From UBA4615 sp049422085 (lineage in GTDB: Bacteria; Pseudomonadota; Gammaproteobacteria; Burkholderiales; Burkholderiaceae_E): a DNA stretch of 11,299 nt. Under the pieces are notes generated by a model. The model was not told where the DNA came from. It was given only the letters and a program-made list of their open reading frames with translations, and searched no databases. The stretch lies in the NCBI GenBank assembly GCA_049422085.1, contig JBMSOD010000088.1:1-11299 (forward strand), read 5' to 3'. This document shows positions 5,598 through 11,299 of the stretch, piece by piece. Position 1 is the first letter of the stretch. Each line of letters starts with the position of its first letter. The position numbers were made by a program, and so were the translations under genes.

Positions 5598-8026
5598 TCG
5601 CACGACCGAAGGGCTTTGAGCCCCTGAAGGGGGTTGCGCCACTGGAGCTCAAGATGCTGCGGGACCTGCGTCGCATGGGGCCTCAGGCCATCACCATTGC
5701 GCTGGTGATCGCCAGCGCGGTCGCCGGTTTCATTGCCTGTCTGTCGGCGGTCGACTCCCTGGAGCGCTCGCGAGAACGCTTCTATCGCGAGGCGCGATTT
5801 GGCGATGTGTTCGTGGATCTGGTCCGTGCGCCGCTCTCCGTGCTGCCACGCGTCTTCGAGATCCCCGGGATTGCACAGGCCGAAACCCGCATCCAGAGGG
5901 GGGCCCGCATCGATCTTCCCGGACGGGCAGACCCCCTGTCGGCACGTCTGATCGGACTGACCGCCTCGACTCTGGCGGGACAGTCCCTCAATCAGGTGCT
6001 GCTCAGACAGGGGCACTGGCCTGCCGCCCAATCCCCGGTGGCTGACCAGCTCGAAGCCCTGGTGTCCGAGGGCTTTGCCCAGGCACATGGCCTGCGCCCG
6101 GGAGATCGGGTTCGTGCCCTGGTGCAGGGTCGCGAACGGACCCTGCTGCTGACCGGCATTGCCCTGTCTCCCGACACGATCTTTGCTGGCATGGGCGGCG
6201 CGCCAGATCCGCGTGGTTTCGGCATCTTCTGGATCGACGAAGCCGCCCTGGCCGCTGCGAGCGATCTCAAGGGGGCCTTCAATCATCTGGTCGTCCGGCT
6301 CGCGCCACGGGCGGATGGCAGCCTGATCGCCACCCAGGAAGCGCAGGTGATCGATGGCCTTCAGCGCCTGCTTCGACCCTGGGGCGCGCGACTTGCCCAG
6401 GGGCGGGAACATCAGGTCTCGAATGCCATGCTCGACAACGAGATTCGGGAGCAACAGGTGATCGGGACCATCCTGCCCGCAATCTTTGCAGCGGTCGCCG
6501 CATTTCTGGTGCATGTGGTGATGTCACGCCAGATAGCCACCCAGCGAGAGCAGATCGCAGCCCTGAAAGCCCTGGGGTTCAGCAACAGGCGCATTGCAGG
6601 ACATCATCTTCAGGGAGTCCTGCTGATCGCCCTGGCAGGAGGACTCATCGGTCTGGCCTCCGGGCATCTCCTCGGCTCGGGACTGGCAGGCCTGTACGCC
6701 GAGTTCTTCCGCTTCCCTGTCCTTGAGCATCGCCTGCCTGCCGGGCTGGCCGCTCTGTCCCTTCTGATGGCCTGCGCGGTGGCGGGGACCGGTGCTCTTC
6801 TGGCGGTCCGCACGGCAACCCGCCTACCCCCGGCCCTGGCCATGCAACCCGAAGCGCCCGCGCACTACCATCACCTTCAGTTGGAGCGGCTGACCCCAGG
6901 CCGCTTGCGACCGGGCATGGGCATGGTGGTGCGCAACATGGTGCGCCGCCCCTGGCGTACCGGGCTTGCGGTCCTCGGCGTGTCCAGTGCGTGTGCGCTG
7001 GTCGTTCTTGGCAACTTCGTGCGCGATGCGATCGAGACCATCGAGATCATGGGCTTCGAACGCTCGCTGAGAGCCGATCTCATGGTGTGGCTGATCGACC
7101 CTCGGCAGGCCCGATCCGATCGCGAGTTGAAGCATCTGCGCGGCGTCGGCCAGACCGAGGCCTGGCGAGAGCTTGCCGTGCAGCTTCGCAATGGCGCGGC
7201 GACCCAGCGCGTGCGGCTTCAGGGAGGGCCCGAACGGCCAGTGCTCAGACGCGTCATTGACATCGATGGGCGGGTGCATCCACTTCCGCCAGAAGGTCTG
7301 ATGATCAGTGACCGACTGGCGAACCGACTGCAGGCCAGGATAGGTGATCTCGTCACGATCGAGGTGCTCGAGGGTGACATGCCAGTGTTTCATGCACCCG
7401 TGGCTGCGCTGGTGCGCGACACCATGGGTCTGAACGCCTGGATGTCCCGCGACGGGCTCAATCGACTTCTGGGCGAAGACGCTCTCGCATCCAGTCATGC
7501 CCTGTGGCTGATTCCCGGCTCGCTCGATGCCGTGCTTCGAGCCCTGCGAAGCATTCCAGCCGTGGCAGGTGTCTTCAGCAAGGCCACCCTGCAGGCCAAC
7601 ATGCGGGAGGTGAGCGCACGCAATGTGCGGATCATGAGCACCGTCATGACAGTCTTTGCCGTTGTGATCGGGGTGGGTGTGGTCTACAACCAGGCCCGGG
7701 TGCTGCTTGCCGAGCGCCATCATGAACTGGCCAGCCTGAGGGTGCTAGGTCTGAGCCGCACCGAGGTCTCCGCATTGCTGCTCGGGGAGGTCATGCTCGG
7801 CCTGATTCTGGCGCTACCTCTGGGTGCCCTGGCAGGCTTGGGCCTGGTTCATCTGGTTGCCGGACTGCTGGCAACAGACCAGTTTCTCTTTCCGGTCAGC
7901 ATCCAGCCGCGCACCTACCTGCTTGCGGCGGTCACGGTCATCATCACCACCCTGTTGACGGCTGCACTGGTCAGGCGACGCATCGACCGTCTTGATCTGG
8001 TGGCCGTCCTGAAGACCCGTGAGTAG
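5591..8026 (+). CDS. ABC exporter permease with two FtsX-type modules
   Basis: An 811-residue inner-membrane protein built as a duplicated FtsX-fold permease. Hydrophobic segments fall at about 33-53, 290-311, 340-370, 384-406, 456-476, 683-702, 728-758 and 775-795. That gives two sets of one helix, a large extracytoplasmic domain (about 54-289 and 477-682) and three helices. Each module has the conserved post-helix motif: QREQIAALKALGFSNRRI (318-335) and ERHHELASLRVLGLSRTEV (708-726). Such proteins act mechanically rather than as channels, moving lipoproteins, peptides or lipids out of the inner membrane. The ATG overlaps the ATPase stop (ATGGTGA); a GTG three bases later would give a 4-bp overlap. 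The C-terminus overlaps the adaptor start by 8 bp. The two halves being fused means one ATPase dimer could pair with a single polypeptide. Confidence 0.92.
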   Translation: MVIARPKGFEPLKGVAPLELKMLRDLRRMGPQAITIALVIASAVAGFIACLSAVDSLERSRERFYREARFGDVFVDLVRAPLSVLPRVFEIPGIAQAETRIQRGARIDLPGRADPLSARLIGLTASTLAGQSLNQVLLRQGHWPAAQSPVADQLEALVSEGFAQAHGLRPGDRVRALVQGRERTLLLTGIALSPDTIFAGMGGAPDPRGFGIFWIDEAALAAASDLKGAFNHLVVRLAPRADGSLIATQEAQVIDGLQRLLRPWGARLAQGREHQVSNAMLDNEIREQQVIGTILPAIFAAVAAFLVHVVMSRQIATQREQIAALKALGFSNRRIAGHHLQGVLLIALAGGLIGLASGHLLGSGLAGLYAEFFRFPVLEHRLPAGLAALSLLMACAVAGTGALLAVRTATRLPPALAMQPEAPAHYHHLQLERLTPGRLRPGMGMVVRNMVRRPWRTGLAVLGVSSACALVVLGNFVRDAIETIEIMGFERSLRADLMVWLIDPRQARSDRELKHLRGVGQTEAWRELAVQLRNGAATQRVRLQGGPERPVLRRVIDIDGRVHPLPPEGLMISDRLANRLQARIGDLVTIEVLEGDMPVFHAPVAALVRDTMGLNAWMSRDGLNRLLGEDALASSHALWLIPGSLDAVLRALRSIPAVAGVFSKATLQANMREVSARNVRIMSTVMTVFAVVIGVGVVYNQARVLLAERHHELASLRVLGLSRTEVSALLLGEVMLGLILALPLGALAGLGLVHLVAGLLATDQFLFPVSIQPRTYLLAAVTVIITTLLTAALVRRRIDRLDLVAVLKTRE

Positions 8027-9275
8027 CGAAGGGCATCCCCCCTCGAACGCCCCTGCGCCCCGACGCTGGAAGGGCCGGGTTCTTGCGGTGCTCGGGCTCG
8101 CGCTTGCAGGTGCGGCGGCATTCTGGATGCTGCGCCCAGCACCGGTGGAGGTCGAGACAGCCCGGGTTCAACGTGCCCCCTTGCAGGTCTGGGTGGAAGA
8201 GGAGGCCCGCAGCCGGGTACGCGAACGACACGGCATCCATGCGCCGGTCGGTGGCCTGTTACAGCGCATCGAATGCCGGGAGGGTGATCTCCTGGAGCGA
8301 GGGGCGGTCGTCGCGCGCATCGAGCCTGCCCTGCCCAATGCGCTTGATGCGCGCAGCCTTCGCGTGCAGCAGGCTGCCATTGCTGCTGCGCAGGCCACGA
8401 TGGAGGGGGCCCAGGCACGACTGTCCCGGGCCCGCGCGGCTGCAGACCAGGCCGAGGCCGATCTGGCCCGCATCCTGGTGCTTGCACAGCAGGGCTTCGT
8501 ATCGGCCAGTCGGGCCGAATCCGAGCGCCTGGCCCAGGCCCTTGCGCTCAGGGAGCGCGATGCACAGGCGGCTGCGCTCGAGGCTGCGAGGCAGGAGCTG
8601 GTGCGATTGCAGGCCGGACTGATCGAGCCCAGCCTGCCTGCGTCCTCGTCACGATCGCCGGTACAGGTCAGAGCCCCCTTGCGGGCGGTTGTGCTCAAAC
8701 GCCACGTCATCGATCAGAGCCCGGTCCAGGCCGGCGCCCTTTTGCTCGAGCTGGGCGATCTTCAGGACATCGAAATCATCGCCGAACTGCTGACCACCCA
8801 GGCAACCCTGGTCCGGCCGGGCCAGAGCGTCGAACTTTTCGATTGGGGTCACGCCGACATCCTGCAGGCAGCAGTCGAACGGATCGAGCCCGGTGCATTC
8901 ACCAAGGTGTCGGCCCTCGGCGTCGAGGAGCAGCGGGTCCGGGTGGTGATGCGGCTGAAGCCCGGATCAAGCGCGGCCGCGCAAGGACTGGGCGACGGCT
9001 GGCGCCTGCAGACACGGATTCTGATTCGCAGCCTGCAGGATGTGGATCAGATCCCTGTGGCAGCGGTCTTTCCCATCCCCGCTCAGGACGCAGCCGCGTC
9101 GTCGATGGGGGTGTATCTGGTTCGAAACGGACGTGCGCGCCTGCAGGCCATTGAGGTGCTGGATCGCAACAGCACGACGGTTGCGGTGCGGCACGGGCTG
9201 CAGGAAGGCGATACGGTGGTGCTCTACCCACCGCCACGCCTGCGTGACGGTGATCGCCTTCGCGTCGAGCGCTGA
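8019..9275 (+). CDS. HlyD/MFP-type periplasmic adaptor of the exporter
   Basis: A 418-residue membrane-fusion protein that would bridge the inner-membrane permease to an outer-membrane channel. A short cytoplasmic N-terminus and one membrane anchor (about 20-38) are followed by a lipoyl-like half-motif (IHAPVGGLLQRIECREGDLLERGAVVARIEP, in part at 73-92), an Ala/Glu/Arg-rich coiled-coil hairpin (about 112-201), the second lipoyl half (VRAPLRAVVLKRHV, 217-230), and beta-barrel and membrane-proximal parts, including GAFTKVSALGVEEQRV (292-307). It starts at a GTG overlapping the permease stop by 8 bp. A later GTG would remove the cytoplasmic tail and part of the anchor, so the first is preferred. 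Translation is probably coupled to the permease. No outer-membrane partner is encoded nearby; a TolC-like protein from elsewhere would be needed. Confidence 0.9.
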   Translation: MSSEGHPPSNAPAPRRWKGRVLAVLGLALAGAAAFWMLRPAPVEVETARVQRAPLQVWVEEEARSRVRERHGIHAPVGGLLQRIECREGDLLERGAVVARIEPALPNALDARSLRVQQAAIAAAQATMEGAQARLSRARAAADQAEADLARILVLAQQGFVSASRAESERLAQALALRERDAQAAALEAARQELVRLQAGLIEPSLPASSSRSPVQVRAPLRAVVLKRHVIDQSPVQAGALLLELGDLQDIEIIAELLTTQATLVRPGQSVELFDWGHADILQAAVERIEPGAFTKVSALGVEEQRVRVVMRLKPGSSAAAQGLGDGWRLQTRILIRSLQDVDQIPVAAVFPIPAQDAAASSMGVYLVRNGRARLQAIEVLDRNSTTVAVRHGLQEGDTVVLYPPPRLRDGDRLRVER

Positions 9276-9276
9276 A

Positions 9277-11299
9277 TCAGATGGCGTTGCGCACCACGAA
9301 CACAGGTGGATTGAAGGCGCGATGCGCAGGGGCCGGGCCCTCATGCCGCTCGACCTGAACCAGACAGGTCTGCGCGGTGCAGCCCTGCGATAGCGACGAG
9401 GCGCCCGCATCCCGGGTCAGGGTATTGGGATTGCCATGCAGCTCCAGCTGCGAGGCATCGCCAGGCACCAGGGGATCCCACCAGGCCCCGGTGGACAGAC
9501 GAACCACGCCCTCACGCAAACGGGAATTGATGCGGACTCCGGCCAGACAGCTGCCCCGATCATTGAACACTCGCACGACATCGCCTTCGGACAGCCCCCG
9601 GGCACAGGCATCGGCCTCAGACAGATCGATCGGCTCTCGGCCCGCCACCTTGTTCTCGCGGCTCACGCTGGCATGGTCGAGCTGGCTGTGCAGCTTGGTG
9701 TGCGGCTGATCCGATAACAGATGCAGAGGAAAGCGCGCCGCGAGCGGACTACCCAGCCACTCGGCAGGTTCGAACCAGGCCGGATGACCGGGGCAGTCGG
9801 CATAGCCCCAACTTGAGATGCGTTCGCTGAAGAGCTCGATACGGCCGCTGGGTGTGCCGAGCGGGTGAGCCTGGGGATCCGCTCGGAAAGCCTCAAACGT
9901 GATCACTGGCTGATCGTTGGCAGGCAGGCGCACACCGCCCGCCGCCCAGAAAGCCTTGAATTCGGGCAGAGCCACATCGGCCGCCGCGGCCTTGCCCCGG
10001 GCCTCTTCATACAGATGTTCGATCCACTGCCCTGCGCTGCGCCCCTCGGTGAAGGTGTCGGCACAACCCAGCCGCTGCGCAAGTGCAGCGAAGATCGCGT
10101 AATCGTCGCGGGCCTGCCCGACCGGCGGGATGACCTGACGCATGGCGATCATCAGGCCATCACGGGTACCGTGGCCGATGTCATCGCGCTCGAGCATGCT
10201 GGTGGCGGGAAGCACGATGTCGGCCATGCGTGCATGCGCATTCCAGAACTGCTCATGCACCACGATGGTCTGGGGTCGGCGCCAGGCGCGGGCCAGGCGA
10301 TGCAGATCCTGATGATGATGAAAGGGGTTGCCACCCGCCCAGTAAATCAGCCGGATATGCGCGTACGTCTGGGTTTGTCCGCAGTAGGTGAAGGTCTCAC
10401 CGGGTTGCTCCAGCAGGTCGGTGATGCGCGCGACCGGGATGAAGTCGCTGACTGCATTGCGGCCCTGCGGCAGCGTGGGCCCGGGCACCAGCCGGTGGGG
10501 GCTGCCCACCCCGTTGGTCGGCCCGTAGGCAAAGGCAACGCCACCACCCGGAAGACCAATCTGGCCCAGCACCGAGGCCAGCCCCACCGCGGCCCAGAAG
10601 GGCTGCTCGCCATGATCGGCACGCTGGAGCGACCAGGCGACATTGATGAGGCTGCGGGTACCGGCAAGTTCACGGGCAAGCGCTCGCAAGCGCTGCGCAG
10701 GCACCTGCGCGATTGACCCGGCCCAGTCGGCATCCTTGACCACCCCATCGACCTGCCCGAGCAGATAGGCAGACCATCGATCGAACCCTACGCAGTAGCG
10801 CTTCAGAAAATCCTGGTCGTGTCCGCCCGCCCGGATGATTTCAGTCGCCAGGGCCAGCATGACGGCCGTGTCCGTGCCCGGGCGGATCGGGATCCACTCG
10901 AGGGCATGGGCACAATCCGCAGGCAGAGCGAGGTCACTGCCCACGGGTGAAAAATTGACGAAACGGCATCCCGCGCGGGCCAGAGCCGTCAGGCCCTCGG
11001 GCAGGCGATGCTCGGAGGCCGCGCCTGCGCCCACCTGGGCATTCTTGGCTGGGGCGCCGCCAAACGAGACAAAGAGGCGGGTATGTGCAGCCAGCGTGGC
11101 CCAGTCGTGCTGATGGGCCAGAAGATGATCCATGGTGCACAACACATGAGGCAGCAGCGCGCGGCCCGCACCCAGGCTGTAGCTGTCGACATGACGGACA
11201 TAGCCGCCGGTCGCATTCAGAAATCGATGCACCTGGCTCTGGGCATGATGGAAACGCCCCGCGCTTGACCATCCATAGGAGCCCCCGAATACAGCTGAA
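9277..11299 (-). CDS. BisC/TorZ-type molybdopterin oxidoreductase (N-terminus cut by window edge)
   Basis: Large bis-MGD molybdoenzyme of the DMSO reductase family that reduces S-oxides or N-oxides. The frame stays open to the window edge: upstream of the GTG at 11232 it reads VFGGSYGWSSAGRFHHAQSQ, a conserved family stretch, so that GTG is internal. The visible part is 673 residues; compared with BisC (about 775) roughly 100 are missing. The molybdenum-ligand serine is expected in DSYSLGAG (Ser 41 of the visible part), which places it with the serine-type enzymes. Other matches to BisC are WIPIRPGTD, YWAGGNPFHHHQD, MADIVLPATSMLERDD, the TPSGRIELFSERI and YADCPGHPAWFEP stretch, and the C-terminal cofactor domain LLSDQPHTKLHSQLDH to HGNPNTLTRD. 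The substrate could be biotin sulfoxide, methionine sulfoxide, TMAO or DMSO. Whether it has a Tat signal cannot be seen. It ends one base from the adaptor gene, tail to tail. Confidence 0.92.
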   Translation of the reverse strand, partial: SAVFGGSYGWSSAGRFHHAQSQVHRFLNATGGYVRHVDSYSLGAGRALLPHVLCTMDHLLAHQHDWATLAAHTRLFVSFGGAPAKNAQVGAGAASEHRLPEGLTALARAGCRFVNFSPVGSDLALPADCAHALEWIPIRPGTDTAVMLALATEIIRAGGHDQDFLKRYCVGFDRWSAYLLGQVDGVVKDADWAGSIAQVPAQRLRALARELAGTRSLINVAWSLQRADHGEQPFWAAVGLASVLGQIGLPGGGVAFAYGPTNGVGSPHRLVPGPTLPQGRNAVSDFIPVARITDLLEQPGETFTYCGQTQTYAHIRLIYWAGGNPFHHHQDLHRLARAWRRPQTIVVHEQFWNAHARMADIVLPATSMLERDDIGHGTRDGLMIAMRQVIPPVGQARDDYAIFAALAQRLGCADTFTEGRSAGQWIEHLYEEARGKAAAADVALPEFKAFWAAGGVRLPANDQPVITFEAFRADPQAHPLGTPSGRIELFSERISSWGYADCPGHPAWFEPAEWLGSPLAARFPLHLLSDQPHTKLHSQLDHASVSRENKVAGREPIDLSEADACARGLSEGDVVRVFNDRGSCLAGVRINSRLREGVVRLSTGAWWDPLVPGDASQLELHGNPNTLTRDAGASSLSQGCTAQTCLVQVERHEGPAPAHRAFNPPVFVVRNAI

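Noticed and set aside
5611..5623. Hairpin GGGCT-TTG-AGCCC just inside the permease gene
   Set aside because: Short five-pair stem in coding sequence; no support for a regulatory role beyond position.
6824..7723. Open frame of 299 codons on the - strand inside the permease
   Set aside because: No recognisable domains and fully covered by the FtsX permease, whose hydrophobic segments and motifs are clear.
9865..10716. Open frame of 283 codons on the + strand inside the reductase
   Set aside because: The - strand encodes an unmistakable molybdoenzyme through this whole stretch; the + frame shows no family pattern.
2730..11299. Functional link between the biotin carrier and a BisC-type (biotin sulfoxide) reductase
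   Set aside because: They are 6 kb apart on opposite strands with an exporter operon between, and the reductase substrate is not known to be biotin sulfoxide.

Overview
This is a high-GC, densely coded window whose proteins look proteobacterial, most likely a betaproteobacterium of the Burkholderiales. That assignment rests on the feel of the sequences and the gene mix (gentisate dioxygenase, a solo biotin carrier, a BisC-type molybdoenzyme); no rRNA or other marker gene is present to confirm it. There are eight protein genes, seven on the + strand and one on the - strand. All gaps between genes are shorter than about 110 bp, and no RNA genes, insertion sequences or CRISPR arrays are visible.

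Region 1 (2-4774) is a catabolic block, all on +. It opens with a gentisate 1,2-dioxygenase cut by the left edge. An AMP-forming acyl/aryl-CoA ligase follows 8 bp after its stop. Next come a 70-residue stand-alone biotin carrier protein and a 574-residue amidohydrolase of the N-acyl-D-amino-acid deacylase family. A plausible but unproven reading is that the amidohydrolase frees an acid from an amide conjugate, the ligase activates an acid with CoA, and the dioxygenase opens the ring of gentisate. The biotin carrier needs carboxylase partners that are not in the window. Four perfect copies of a 16-bp repeat sit just before the amidohydrolase; read on the - strand they form a long potential G-quadruplex tract.

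Region 2 (4881-9275) is a tight, overlapping three-gene operon for a tripartite exporter: an ATPase of the MacB/LolD type, an 811-residue permease carrying two FtsX-type modules, and a HlyD/MFP-type adaptor. The overlaps (7 and 8 bp) suggest translational coupling. Two adjacent stem-loops lie in the 106-bp gap that separates it from the catabolic block. The exported substrate cannot be read from sequence, and no outer-membrane channel gene is present here.

Region 3 (9277-11299, - strand) is the C-terminal seven-eighths or so of a serine-type bis-MGD molybdoenzyme close to biotin sulfoxide reductase/TMAO reductase (BisC/TorZ type), cut by the right edge. It meets the adaptor gene tail to tail with a single base between the two stop codons.

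The most unusual items are the 16-bp G4-capable tandem array, a repeat-built low-complexity insertion in the second cupin of the dioxygenase, the solo biotin carrier, and an amidohydrolase that seems to lack one of the usual histidine motifs of D-aminoacylases. I did not find convincing evidence for a wholly new system.
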